From: JAJDNH01 sp964552395
GTDB lineage: Bacteria > Acidobacteriota > Thermoanaerobaculia > Thermoanaerobaculales > Sulfomarinibacteraceae
DNA: 64,000 nucleotides
Assembly (NCBI GenBank): GCA_964552395.1
Contig: CAZKGM010000004.1
Span: 110,092-174,091 of the forward strand
Reading direction: 5' to 3'
Shown piece by piece: positions 49,853-60,629 of the stretch. Below the pieces are notes generated by a model. It did no database searches and had not been told where the DNA came from. It saw only the letters and a list, made by a program, of their open reading frames with translations. Position 1 is the first letter of the stretch, and every line of letters starts with the position of its first letter. The translations under genes and the position numbers were made by a program.

Positions 49853-51625
49853 GTGAGGAGCTGGGGGATCGCCGACTGGTGCAACTGGGCGAACCGTGTT
49901 TTGCGGGCCGCACGGTGGCCGCAATGCCTGGTAGTCGCCTTTGCCCCGGCAATGTTGGCGGCCGCCGTCCAGATGGACGAGCCTCCCGGCTTTCGCCTCG
50001 ACAAGCTCCCACAGGATCTGCGCGGGTCCTGGGAGATCCGCCTCGGTGAGGAGAGCCCGCTCGCGACTCCCGTCTCGGCAGCGTCGGCGTGGCGTCCGAT
50101 CAAAGTTCCGGGCCCGTGGGAGAAGGGCCCGGCGCCCGGCTATGACGGCCACGCGTGGTACCGCACGAGGCTGTTCGTGCCCAAGGAGCTGACTCGCAGG
50201 GTCCTCGGGATCTCGTTCCTGCGGATTCGGGATACGGACGCACTGTACCTGAACGGTGTCCGTGTTGGCTTCACCGGCGGCTTCCCGCCTCACTTCGAGA
50301 AGGCCACGCTGTACTCGCGAGTCTACGCCTTGCCGGGAAGAGTGCTGAGACCGGACCAATGGAACACGATCCTGGTCCATGTCTACAACAACGCGAGGGA
50401 AGGCGGCATCGTACGGGGGCCGCCGAAGATCGGGGCATACGGGGACTTCGTCGCCGCGCGGCACCGCGGCTCGTACCTGATTCTCGTGTTCGCGACCCTG
50501 CTCGTCTTGGTCGCCGCCAATCACTTCTTTCTCTTCGTGCACCGTCCCGAGTCGCGCTCGAACCTCCTGTTCGGTCTCTTCTCGCTTTCCACGGCGACCT
50601 ACATGCTGACCTTCTCGCCGACCATTGGCCCGATGTTCCTGTCACTGAATACGCTGTTCAGGATCAACGTGATTCTCTTCCCACTGAGCCTCCTGCTGCT
50701 GATTGCATTCCTGCTCGCCTTCTTCGAGACTCGGCCGCCGATTCCGGTTCGGGCGCTGATCGCAGCGCTCGGGCTGATTGCCGCTGTGCAGGCCGTCTGG
50801 CCTCGGCTGGCAGGCCTGTATGTCGGTGTTCTCGCCACGGAGTACCTCGCGGTGCCGGCTGCAGCTGTGATCGTCTGGCTGTTGGCGCGGGCAGTCAGGC
50901 GCCGGGAGCCGTACGCCGCCGCCATCACCGCGGTTCTCGTGCTGTTGGTGGCTGCCGGTCTGTATGACATGGCGGTCGACCTGAACGTCGCGCCGACCCC
51001 GTCATGGAACGTTGCCGGCATGGTCTTTCCCATGTTCTTCGTCCCGTTCTACATTGTCATGGGAATGGTCCTCGGCCACCAGTACGCCCAGTACTACACC
51101 TACTCGATCACCGACCGTCTCACCGGGTTGATGGAACGCCACCACTTCCTCGAACGGTTGGCCGAGGAGGCGGAGCGCGCGAGGCGCGACGGCAGCTTTA
51201 TCGTCGTGGGCATGCTGGACCTCGACTCCTTCAAGGAGATCAACGACAACCACACGCACCTGGCGGGCGACGTGATGCTGAGGAGGATCGCCGATACAGT
51301 CAGGGAGCAGATCCGGCGGTTCGACCTGGCCGGCAGGTTTGGAGGGGACGAGTTCTGCTTCGGGCTGGTTGTCCGCGGCCCTGAGGAGGCGGCTCAGATG
51401 TTCGAGCGCGTCCGTGAAGCGGTGGATCGGCAGCAGGTGTCCTACCGTGGGGCCGACCTGAGAGTGACCGCTTCGATCGGTGCCGTGGCATGTCGTCCCG
51501 GCGGTGAAGAGAAGCCGAACGAGCTCCTCGAGCAGGCCGATCGAGCACTGTACCGGGCCAAGCGGGCAGGCGGCAACCGGGTGCTCGTCGCCGAGTTGGC
51601 CCGGAGTATTCAAGAACGATCGTAG
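49853..51625 (+). CDS. 7TM-DISM-like diguanylate cyclase (GGDEF)
   Basis: A 590-residue membrane protein. After an N-terminal hydrophobic segment, residues ~45-200 form an extracytoplasmic jelly-roll-like domain (GSWEIRLGEES, VPGPWEKG, WYRTRLFVPKEL), similar to carbohydrate-binding modules of 7TMR-DISM receptors. A seven-helix region follows (~205-405), then GGDEF (~420-585) with GRFGGDEFCFG. RRFD five residues before the signature matches the RxxD product-inhibition site. It should make c-di-GMP in response to an external ligand, opposing the EAL protein. The GTG at 49853 is preceded by GGAGG. TACACT (49809-49814) and a CTTGGC-AGGC-GCCAAG hairpin lie upstream. Confidence 0.88.
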   Translation: MRSWGIADWCNWANRVLRAARWPQCLVVAFAPAMLAAAVQMDEPPGFRLDKLPQDLRGSWEIRLGEESPLATPVSAASAWRPIKVPGPWEKGPAPGYDGHAWYRTRLFVPKELTRRVLGISFLRIRDTDALYLNGVRVGFTGGFPPHFEKATLYSRVYALPGRVLRPDQWNTILVHVYNNAREGGIVRGPPKIGAYGDFVAARHRGSYLILVFATLLVLVAANHFFLFVHRPESRSNLLFGLFSLSTATYMLTFSPTIGPMFLSLNTLFRINVILFPLSLLLLIAFLLAFFETRPPIPVRALIAALGLIAAVQAVWPRLAGLYVGVLATEYLAVPAAAVIVWLLARAVRRREPYAAAITAVLVLLVAAGLYDMAVDLNVAPTPSWNVAGMVFPMFFVPFYIVMGMVLGHQYAQYYTYSITDRLTGLMERHHFLERLAEEAERARRDGSFIVVGMLDLDSFKEINDNHTHLAGDVMLRRIADTVREQIRRFDLAGRFGGDEFCFGLVVRGPEEAAQMFERVREAVDRQQVSYRGADLRVTASIGAVACRPGGEEKPNELLEQADRALYRAKRAGGNRVLVAELARSIQERS

Positions 51626-51641
51626 CGAGACCGGCGAGACG
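51617..51641. repeat. 25-bp dispersed intergenic repeat, copy 2
   Basis: This copy matches the repeat at 17532-17556 at 24 of 25 positions. It spans the stop codon of the diguanylate cyclase gene and the gap before ccmA. Confidence 0.65.
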
Positions 51642-51733
51642 CGCAGGGCACAGCGACGGCTGGTATGTCGCCGGTCGCAGTCGCTCGCGAGTGAATGGTC
51701 CGGGCCGGTTGCGGACGTGGTATCTTCCCCGCG

Positions 51734-52369
51734 ATGAGTGGGGGGGTTCGCCTCGAGTTCGATGACTTGGCCAAGCGCTTCGATTTGCGGGTGGTCTTCC
51801 GTGCGGTATCGGGTGCTGCGGAGCCGGGCGAGGTGCTGGCGATCACGGGCCCGAACGGGTCCGGGAAGTCGACCCTGCTGACAATCCTGTGCGGCCTGTT
51901 GCGGGCGACGCGGGGGACGGTCCGGTACCTGTTGTCGGACGGCGGTGCCGAGATCCCTCGCGAGTTGTGGCGCAAGCAGCTCGGGATCGTGGCCCCGTCG
52001 ATGTCGCTTTATGAGAATCTCGATGCGCTCGAGAACCTTCGTTTCCTGGCCCTGGTCAGGGGCATGAGACAGAGCGAGGCGCGCTGTCGGGAGTGCCTCG
52101 AGTCGGTCGGGCTCGACCCTGCGCGTTCGACCATTGTGCGCGGCTTTTCGACCGGGATGCACCAGCGCCTCAAGATCGCCCAGGCGATCCTGCACGACCC
52201 GCCGGTGCTGTTCCTGGACGAGCCCGGCTCGAACCTGGACCCGGCGGGGCAGGACTGGCTGGAGGAGCTCGTTGCCGACCAGCGGGAGCACGGCAAGACG
52301 GTGGTACTGGCCACGAACGACCGCCGTGAGATGGAGTGGGGGACACGTCGTGTGGCGCTTCCTGGCTGA
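51734..52369 (+). CDS. ccmA: Heme exporter ATPase CcmA
   Basis: A 211-residue ABC ATPase: Walker A GPNGSGKSTLL, signature FSTGMHQRLKIAQAIL, Walker B LFLDEPGSNLD. Identified as CcmA by its position at the head of a ccmABCDEF cluster and small size. With CcmB it powers release of holo-CcmE from the heme-handling complex. The ATG follows TATCTT by 7 nt with no ribosome site. It overlaps ccmB by 20 nt. Confidence 0.85.
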   Translation: MSGGVRLEFDDLAKRFDLRVVFRAVSGAAEPGEVLAITGPNGSGKSTLLTILCGLLRATRGTVRYLLSDGGAEIPRELWRKQLGIVAPSMSLYENLDALENLRFLALVRGMRQSEARCRECLESVGLDPARSTIVRGFSTGMHQRLKIAQAILHDPPVLFLDEPGSNLDPAGQDWLEELVADQREHGKTVVLATNDRREMEWGTRRVALPG

Positions 52370-53030
52370 GGCGGGCGCCGTCTTCACCAAGGACCTGCGG
52401 ACCGAGTTCAGGACGCGGGTGGCACTCAATGCCCTGGGCCTGTTTGCCATTACGACCCTGGCAGCGGTGTCCTACACGATAGGGCCGTACCGCATCGCCG
52501 AGAACGACCGCCCGTTCCTGCTCGCGGCCCTGCTGTGGATCGTGATCTTTTTCGCCGCGATGGCTGGGCTCGATCGCACGTTCGTCAAGGAGGAGGACAC
52601 CCATACGGCGCCGCTGCTGCGGCTCTCAGCCGAGCCCCTGGTGGTGTGGGCCGGGAAGCTGCTCTTCAACTTCGTCCTGCTCGACGTCTTGATGGCGATC
52701 CTGGTGCCACTGTACATGGTGCTGATGGGTTTTAGAGTGGCATCGACCGCAGGGTTTCTTCTCGTGCTCGTGGCCGGAGGGTATACTCTGGCCGTGACCA
52801 CCACGATGGTGGCCGCGATCATTGCGCGGGCGATGACGAGAGGTGCTCTGTTCTCGGTTCTCTCGCTGCCGCTCCTGCTGCCTCTTCTGATCTTCTTGAT
52901 CCAGGGAACGCGGGCGGCTGTCGAGGGCTCGGCGGAGGGCATCAGTGACTCGCTGCGTGCGGTGGTCTCCCTGGGAGGCGTGATGACCGTGGTTTCAGTG
53001 GTTCTGTTTCCGGTGGTGTGGAATGAGTAG
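52350..53030 (+). CDS. ccmB: Heme exporter membrane protein CcmB
   Basis: A 226-residue protein with six predicted helices and the CcmB-type opening (FTKDLRTEFRTRVALNALGLF), the cytoplasmic-side FVKEEDTHTAPLLRL segment and a C-terminal VVSVVLFPVVWNE helix. It partners CcmA. The GTG at 52350 lies inside the end of ccmA; the stop overlaps ccmC by 8 nt. Confidence 0.85.
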   Translation: MWRFLAEAGAVFTKDLRTEFRTRVALNALGLFAITTLAAVSYTIGPYRIAENDRPFLLAALLWIVIFFAAMAGLDRTFVKEEDTHTAPLLRLSAEPLVVWAGKLLFNFVLLDVLMAILVPLYMVLMGFRVASTAGFLLVLVAGGYTLAVTTTMVAAIIARAMTRGALFSVLSLPLLLPLLIFLIQGTRAAVEGSAEGISDSLRAVVSLGGVMTVVSVVLFPVVWNE

Positions 53031-53703
53031 GCCGGGCCCGGTGGGGACGGTCCTGCGGTGGGTGCTGTTCGTGTGGATGGCAGTCATCATCTGGGCAGCC
53101 TTCTACTACGCTCCGGCGGCGAGCGGCTTTCAAGGCCAGTCGAGCCGCATCGTGTTTTTCCACGTGCCGACGGCGTGGGTGGCGACGCTCGCGTTCCTGG
53201 TCTCGTGCATCGCGTCGATCCGTTACCTCCGGTCCCGGGATCCCAAGGAGGACATTCGGGCCTCCGTGGCCGGGGCACTTGGCTTGACATTCGCGATCCT
53301 GGCGACCGTCACCGGCTCGATCTTCGCCCGTATCATGTGGGGCTCGTACTGGAACTGGGACCCGCGCGAAACCTCGATCACGTTTCTGCTACTGATCTAC
53401 GCCGCTTACTTTGCGCTCAGGGCGGCCATCGCCGATCCGGAAAGGCGGGCGACGATGTCGGCGGTGTACGCCATTCTTGCGTTCGTGACGGTACCGTTCC
53501 TGGTCTTTGTGGTGCCGAGGATCTACTGGTCCTTGCACCCGGACACGATCATCAACACCCAGGGCAGAATCAAAATGGACTCACGGATGTTCCAGGTGCT
53601 GATGGGATCGCTGGTCGGCTTTACTGGCGTGTTTTCCTGGCTATACTCTTTGGAGTGCCGGGTCGAGGGGATTCGTCGCCGGCGGCAACATGAGGTTTTG
53701 TAG
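53023..53703 (+). CDS. ccmC: Heme handling protein CcmC
   Basis: A 226-residue six-helix member of the heme-handling protein family. The periplasmic tryptophan-rich WWD-type motif is WGSYWNWDPRETS (~105-117), and heme-ligating His residues are suggested by FFHVPTAW (~47) and WSLHPDT (~170). CcmC loads heme on to CcmE. The next gene, ccmD, begins directly after the TAG. Confidence 0.92.
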   Translation: MSRPGPVGTVLRWVLFVWMAVIIWAAFYYAPAASGFQGQSSRIVFFHVPTAWVATLAFLVSCIASIRYLRSRDPKEDIRASVAGALGLTFAILATVTGSIFARIMWGSYWNWDPRETSITFLLLIYAAYFALRAAIADPERRATMSAVYAILAFVTVPFLVFVVPRIYWSLHPDTIINTQGRIKMDSRMFQVLMGSLVGFTGVFSWLYSLECRVEGIRRRRQHEVL

Positions 53704-53817
53704 ATGAACGACCTTTTGGGAATCATGTTGGTCACGCTCATTATCTGGGCGGGGCTGTTCGCATACGTCTACCGTGTGGACCGCAAGGTCCGGCGGCTGG
53801 AGATGGAGGATCTATGA
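53704..53817 (+). CDS. ccmD: CcmD-like small membrane protein
   Basis: A 37-residue protein: MNDLLGIM, a single transmembrane helix (LVTLIIWAGLFAYVYRV) and a basic tail (DRKVRRLEMEDL). It starts on the base after the ccmC stop and overlaps ccmE as ATGA. Size, topology and position match CcmD, which helps release holo-CcmE, even though sequences of this protein are barely conserved. Confidence 0.75.
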   Translation: MNDLLGIMLVTLIIWAGLFAYVYRVDRKVRRLEMEDL

Positions 53818-54230
53818 GTGATCCGCGTAAGCAACGTCGCGTCTGGTACGCCATTGGTGGCGCACTGATTGTCGCCTTCCTGGCATACGGAGCCACATCG
53901 TTCAAGTCGAACCTGACGCCGTATGTTTCGTTCCATGAAGCTGAGCAGAGTGGAACCCAGGTTCAGGTTGCCGGGTCGCTGGTGAACGGCTCGACCAAGT
54001 ACCTCGATGCGACGAAGGAGTTGAGCTTCACCATGGCTGACCCTGAAGGGGGCACCCTCCCGGTCGTCTACAAGGGTGTGAAGCCGGGCAACTTCGAGGA
54101 GGCGACGCAAATCGTGGCGATTGGGACCTACCACAACGGTGCGTTCAACGCGGAGCAGCTCCTCGTGAAGTGCCCATCCAAGTATCAGGGACTCGAAGAG
54201 GCGAGCGGGAAGGCCGGCTCGCGGACGTAA
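53814..54230 (+). CDS. ccmE: Heme chaperone CcmE, CXXXY variant
   Basis: A 138-residue protein with one N-terminal anchor (WYAIGGALIVAFLAYGATS) and a periplasmic OB fold (VQVAGSLVNGS, VVYKGVKPGNFEE). The heme-attachment site, HxxxY in enterobacteria, here reads CPSKY within LLVKCPSKYQG, the CXXXY form described for Desulfovibrio and archaea. This marks the cluster as the System I variant that usually lacks CcmH, and indeed none is present. The ATG overlaps ccmD. Confidence 0.92.
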   Translation: MSDPRKQRRVWYAIGGALIVAFLAYGATSFKSNLTPYVSFHEAEQSGTQVQVAGSLVNGSTKYLDATKELSFTMADPEGGTLPVVYKGVKPGNFEEATQIVAIGTYHNGAFNAEQLLVKCPSKYQGLEEASGKAGSRT

Positions 54231-54238
54231 CAACCTCC

Positions 54239-54262
54239 GCCGGGGCGTGGCCCCGGCGTTTT
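54239..54262 (+). terminator. Intrinsic terminator-like hairpin between ccmE and ccmF
   Basis: An 8-bp perfect GC stem (GCCGGGGC/GCCCCGGC) with a GTG loop is followed by GTTTT. It lies between two genes of one pathway, so it may attenuate rather than end the transcript, lowering ccmF relative to ccmE. Confidence 0.6.
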
Positions 54263-54308
54263 GGTTCCGGTCATCTTGCGACTCGGAATCGTTAAAGGGG
54301 GGGATTCA

Positions 54309-56858
<2,550 letters not shown>

Positions 56859-56900
56859 GCCCTCGCCGCAGAGGCTCGAGGTGCGGTCCAGGGGCGGTTG

Positions 56901-56906
56901 TATAGT
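56901..56906 (+). promoter_or_regulatory. TATAGT -10 element
   Basis: TATAGT ends 9 nt before the ATG at 56916, again predicting a start within about 3 nt of the codon. Confidence 0.4.
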
Positions 56907-56915
56907 GGCGGTTTC

Positions 56916-57590
56916 ATGGGACGGCCACTCTCCCCAGGCCGGCCGCTGCGGCAGCGCGGGGGTTGCCTCAGGGTAGCCCTGGGATCGGTGCTGCTGGTGA
57001 TGCTGGCGCCGGCCGCGGCGCTCGTCCGCTGGTGGCGGCGACGGCGGCGCGGAAACGACGTGAAGGTTTGGCGGCGGGAGCCGGAACGGGCAACCCTCGC
57101 CGGCCTCGAGCTGACGGTCGATGCGCCGCTGGCGCGCGAGGTCGAGGCGAGGACAGCGCTGATCGACGCCCTGGTCCGGGTGGCCGAGGAGCTTCGGCGT
57201 CCGGACGATGTGTACCATCTCGTGTTCCGACGGCCGAGCGAGCCCGAGGCGGACCTCGTCGCCATCGGTCCACAGCCGCAGGAGCTCGCGCAGCGGCTCA
57301 GCATCGTGTTCTCCCACCGCGCCTCGCAGGCTTGCACCCAGCTCTGGCTCACGCTGCCGAGAGGCGTGCACTTGGCGGAGGTCGTCGATCCGGTCGCCTT
57401 CGACCCGGAGCAGTCGGTGGCGGCCGCCGATCTCATGCTCACGGCAAGCCCGCGGTGGGCGATGGTGTCGTCATTCGCGCGCACCGGGCCATCGGTGGTC
57501 TACAGGGTGCGGCTCCACATGTCGCCGCCGGAGGTCGATGCCGTCAACCCGATTCTGGCCCGCCTTTCTGAGGTGTTGTCGGCGCGTTGA
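56916..57590 (+). CDS. Single-pass protein of unknown function
   Basis: A 224-residue protein with a short N-terminal hydrophobic helix (VALGSVLLVMLAPAAALV, ~18-35), a strongly basic stop-transfer stretch (RWWRRRRRGND) and a soluble alpha/beta part of mixed polarity with no motif I recognise. Positive charge after the helix suggests the C-terminal part is cytoplasmic. It lies between ccmF and the alanine dehydrogenase-like gene on the same strand with its own TATAGT. No function is proposed. Confidence 0.65.
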   Translation: MGRPLSPGRPLRQRGGCLRVALGSVLLVMLAPAAALVRWWRRRRRGNDVKVWRREPERATLAGLELTVDAPLAREVEARTALIDALVRVAEELRRPDDVYHLVFRRPSEPEADLVAIGPQPQELAQRLSIVFSHRASQACTQLWLTLPRGVHLAEVVDPVAFDPEQSVAAADLMLTASPRWAMVSSFARTGPSVVYRVRLHMSPPEVDAVNPILARLSEVLSAR

Positions 57591-57689
57591 GGCCGCGCTC
57601 AGGCCGGCTTTGCCACGTCGCGATGAATGTGATGAAATTCACAGAAGCGATGCGGAAGGCGGCCGGCAGGCCGTCGGAAGGAGACGAGG

Positions 57690-58802
57690 ATGGACATCGG
57701 TCTGGGCAAGGACAGGCGGCCGTTCGAGCACCGGGTGGTGCTGACGCCGGGCGGGGTCAGGGGTTTGACCGCGGAGGGACACCGGGTCTACCTGGAGAGC
57801 AACGCGGGCCTGGATGCTGGCTTCTCCGACGAGACGTACGGTGCGGCGGGCGCGACCATCGTCTTCTCCGAGGAGGAGGTGCTGCTGAGGTCCGAGCTGG
57901 TATTGAGAGTCTCACCGCCGCAGCCGGCGGAGTACGACAAGTTCCAGCCGGGCCAGGTCGTGATCTCGTCGTGGCACCTGGCCGTGGCGCCTCCGGAGGC
58001 ATTCAGGTCGGTTCTCGACCGCCAGGTCACGACGGTCGGCTACGAGATCATCGAGTTCGACGATGGGCACGCGCCGGTTCTCGAGGCGATGAGCGAGATC
58101 GCGGGCCGGATCGCGGTCATCATGGGCTCGGGGATGCTGCTCAACGAGTTCGGCGGCAAGGGGATGCTGGTCGGAGGCTCGCCGGGCATCCCTCCGGCCT
58201 CCCTGGTCATCCTCGGCGCCGGCACCCTGGGCCGCTGTGCCGCGCAGAGTGCGCGCGGGATCGGGGCCCACGTGGTCGTCCTCGATCGCGACATCAACGC
58301 TCTGCGCCGTCTTCAGGCCCTTGTCGGGTTCGATGTGCCGACGATGGTGTCGACGCGGCCAAACCTGGAGAAGGCGCTGGCATTCGCCGATATCTTCCTG
58401 TGCGCCGTGGCGGTCCACGGCGAGCGGACGCCGGTTCTGGTTACCCGAGACATGCTCAAGCTGATGAAGCCGCGGTCGATCCTCATGGACCTCTCGATCG
58501 ATCAGGGGGGGTGTTGCGAGACCTCTCGCCCGACCGACTTTTCCCGCCCGACCTATGAGGTTGACGGCATCACCCACTTCTGCGTTCCCAACCTTCCCTC
58601 CACCGCCTCGCGCGCGTCCACCAGGGCGTTGACGAACGCCATCCTTCCGTTCGTCGAGGAGATCGCCGGCAAGGGCTTCGACCGTGCGGTCAAGGAGAAC
58701 CGGGCGTTGCGGCGCGGGGTCTACACGCACCACGGGCACTGTGTTCGCGAGAGCCTCGCGAGGGCGTTCGCAGTACCGCACACCCCGATCAACGGCGTCT
58801 GA
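57690..58802 (+). CDS. ald: Alanine dehydrogenase-like NAD-dependent oxidoreductase
   Basis: A 370-residue member of the Ald/PntA family, which interconverts L-alanine and pyruvate. Features: EHRVVLTPGGV near the start (Arg position), SSWHLAV (catalytic His ~94), Rossmann motif ILGAGTLGRCAAQ (~170) followed by VVVLDRD, and MDLSIDQGGCCETS with the conserved Asp. Where alanine dehydrogenases have VKVKEP this protein has LRVSPP, so a substrate-contacting Lys may be missing and the true substrate may differ. An AAGGAGA site precedes the ATG. It overlaps nothing but is 18 nt from the CoA-transferase gene, suggesting an operon. Confidence 0.75.
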   Translation: MDIGLGKDRRPFEHRVVLTPGGVRGLTAEGHRVYLESNAGLDAGFSDETYGAAGATIVFSEEEVLLRSELVLRVSPPQPAEYDKFQPGQVVISSWHLAVAPPEAFRSVLDRQVTTVGYEIIEFDDGHAPVLEAMSEIAGRIAVIMGSGMLLNEFGGKGMLVGGSPGIPPASLVILGAGTLGRCAAQSARGIGAHVVVLDRDINALRRLQALVGFDVPTMVSTRPNLEKALAFADIFLCAVAVHGERTPVLVTRDMLKLMKPRSILMDLSIDQGGCCETSRPTDFSRPTYEVDGITHFCVPNLPSTASRASTRALTNAILPFVEEIAGKGFDRAVKENRALRRGVYTHHGHCVRESLARAFAVPHTPINGV

Positions 58803-58820
58803 AGGGAAGAGGAGAGCTCG

Positions 58821-60119
58821 ATGACGTGGATTGAGATCTACCGGCAGCGGGTGACCACGGCCGAGGAGGCGGTGAAGGAGATCCGCTCCGGCGACCGCGT
58901 CTGGGTGCATCCGGGGTGCAACACGCCACTGAAGCTGATCGACGCGATGGTGGCGCGCGCCCCGGAGCTCGAGAACGTCGAGGTTGACCACATCATGACC
59001 CTCGGCAACGCGCCATATGCAGACCCCGGGATGGAGAAGCACTTCCGTCATCGCGCGCTGTTCGTCGGCAGCAACGTGCGTGACGCGGTGAACGAGGGCC
59101 GTGCGGACTTCGTGCCGATCCACCTGCACGAGATCCCAGGGCTCATCACCTCGGGACGGCTCATCGTCGACGTGGCGCTGATCCATATCTCCCAGCCCGA
59201 CGAGCACGGCTTCTGCTCCTTCGGGGTCGGGGTGGACGCCACCAAGGCCGCGGCCGAGCATGCCCGGACCGTCATCGCCCTCGTCAACCAGCAGATGCCG
59301 CGCGCACTGGGCGACAGCTTCATCCACGTCTCCAAGCTCACCCACGTGGTCGAGGTCGACGAGCCGGTCATCGAGCTGCCGATGGTGTCGCGGGTGTCCG
59401 ACGTGGCGCGAGCCATCGGCGAACGGATCGCCTCGTTGATCCCGGACGGCGCCACGCTGCAGATGGGGATCGGGGAGATTCCGGACGCGGTGCTGCTGTT
59501 CCTCAAGGACAAGAAGCATCTCGGCGTGCACACTGAGATGTTCTCCGATGGCCTGGTCGAGCTGTTCGAGATGGGCGTGGTCACCAACGAGCGGAAGACC
59601 CTCCACCGCGGCAAGATCGTGACCTCGTTCGTGATCGGCACCCGCAAGGCGTTCGACTTTGTCGACAACAACCCGTTCATGGAGTTCCACCCGAACGAGT
59701 ACGTCAACGATCCGTTCATCATCGCTCAGAACGACGGCATGGTCGCGATCAACTCGGCACTTGCCGTCGACCTCACCGGTCAGGTTTGCGCCGACTCCAT
59801 CGGCACCAAGATCTACTCCGGCTTTGGCGGCCAGCTGGACTTCATCCGCGGCGCCGCGAGGTCGAAGGGAGGCGTGCCGGTGATCGCGCTGCCGTCGACC
59901 GCCAAGGGCGGCTCGATTTCCCGCATCGTCGACACCCTGCTTCCTGGCTCGGGAGTGGTCACGACGCGCGCCGACGTTCACTACGTCGTCACCGAGTACG
60001 GCATTGCCGATCTTTACGGCAGAAGTCTGCGCGAGCGTGCTCGCCAGCTCATCAACATCGCGCACCCGGACTTCCGAGAGCAGCTCGAGAGCGCCGCGGC
60101 GAAGAGAAGACTCCTGTAG
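58821..60119 (+). CDS. Acyl-CoA:acetate/4-hydroxybutyrate CoA-transferase or acetyl-CoA hydrolase
   Basis: A 432-residue class I CoA-transferase family protein. Landmarks: GDRVWVHPGCNTPLKLIDAM, ISQPDEHGFCSFGVGVD, MGIGEIPDAVL, and the catalytic-Glu segment HTEMFSDGLVELFE (~237), plus the C-terminal TEYGIADLYGRSLRERA. The family transfers CoA between acetyl-CoA and small organic acids (4-hydroxybutyrate, succinate, propionate) or hydrolyses acetyl-CoA. With the alanine dehydrogenase-like enzyme it could route alanine or pyruvate through acetyl-CoA to acetate; this is inference. AGGAG precedes the ATG. Confidence 0.85.
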   Translation: MTWIEIYRQRVTTAEEAVKEIRSGDRVWVHPGCNTPLKLIDAMVARAPELENVEVDHIMTLGNAPYADPGMEKHFRHRALFVGSNVRDAVNEGRADFVPIHLHEIPGLITSGRLIVDVALIHISQPDEHGFCSFGVGVDATKAAAEHARTVIALVNQQMPRALGDSFIHVSKLTHVVEVDEPVIELPMVSRVSDVARAIGERIASLIPDGATLQMGIGEIPDAVLLFLKDKKHLGVHTEMFSDGLVELFEMGVVTNERKTLHRGKIVTSFVIGTRKAFDFVDNNPFMEFHPNEYVNDPFIIAQNDGMVAINSALAVDLTGQVCADSIGTKIYSGFGGQLDFIRGAARSKGGVPVIALPSTAKGGSISRIVDTLLPGSGVVTTRADVHYVVTEYGIADLYGRSLRERARQLINIAHPDFREQLESAAAKRRLL

Positions 60120-60629
60120 CACAGATCGTCCAGCCACGGGAGCCTTCCTGGGTAGAGGCAGATCCGCGGCCTGCGGCCGTACCCCTCGGAATCGGGAAGC
60201 CCGGTCTCGAGGAGGACCTCGGCCCGGTCTTCCCGCCCCGAGGGGCCGCTGCGCTCGGATCTGCCTCCCGGGTGCTCTGAGAGGTTGTGAGCCCCCCTCC
60301 CTTTTGATAGGGGAGGGATCGCGCAGATGCGCCCTCTCGCACCCCGCCGCTCGCGGCGGGATGGCCGCTCGCCTCCTTCCACTGCGTCCCCGCCCCGCCG
60401 CGGGACCGTTCCTGGGGACAGGCCCCCAGCCACCCGGGAAGTGTGGGCGCAGCGCGCTCCAGCGGTCGCCCTGAAGGCGCCGACCCCTCCTCGTGGGCTT
60501 GCGACCGCCGGAGCTGCGAGACGGCTGGGTGCGACAGCACCCAGACGGCCGCTGGAGCCCCAGAGAACGGTCCCCAGATCGCCTCACTGCCGGAATCCCC
60601 GCCGCGGCAGATCCGCGGCGTTTCTCCTC
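60120..60629. other. Structured non-coding region between converging genes
   Basis: No real gene is seen. The region holds repeat copy 1 (60157-60351) and a second folded stretch at 60402-60574: arms 60402-60417 and 60558-60574 pair over 15 positions, arms 60457-60465 and 60549-60557 pair perfectly, and an inner hairpin CTGGGTGC-GACA-GCACCCAG lies at 60525-60544. A last hairpin (GCCGCGG/CCGCGGC, 60601-60619) lies 11 nt past the glgP stop and may end its transcript. Confidence 0.65.
60157..60351. repeat. 195-bp structured repeat, copy 1
   Basis: Near-identical in the same orientation to 63743-63938. It opens with a 109-bp imperfect palindrome whose ends are GGCAGATCCG (60157-60166) and its complement (60256-60265), followed by a perfect 8-bp hairpin CCCCTCCC/GGGGAGGG (60294-60317) with loop TTTTGATA. 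No coding capacity is evident. Confidence 0.8.

Noticed and set aside
57912..60587. Open frame of 891 codons on the minus strand
   Set aside because: It runs antisense to the alanine dehydrogenase-like and CoA-transferase genes and into repeats. Its sequence is Arg/His/Gly-rich with no domain, as expected of a high-GC shadow frame.
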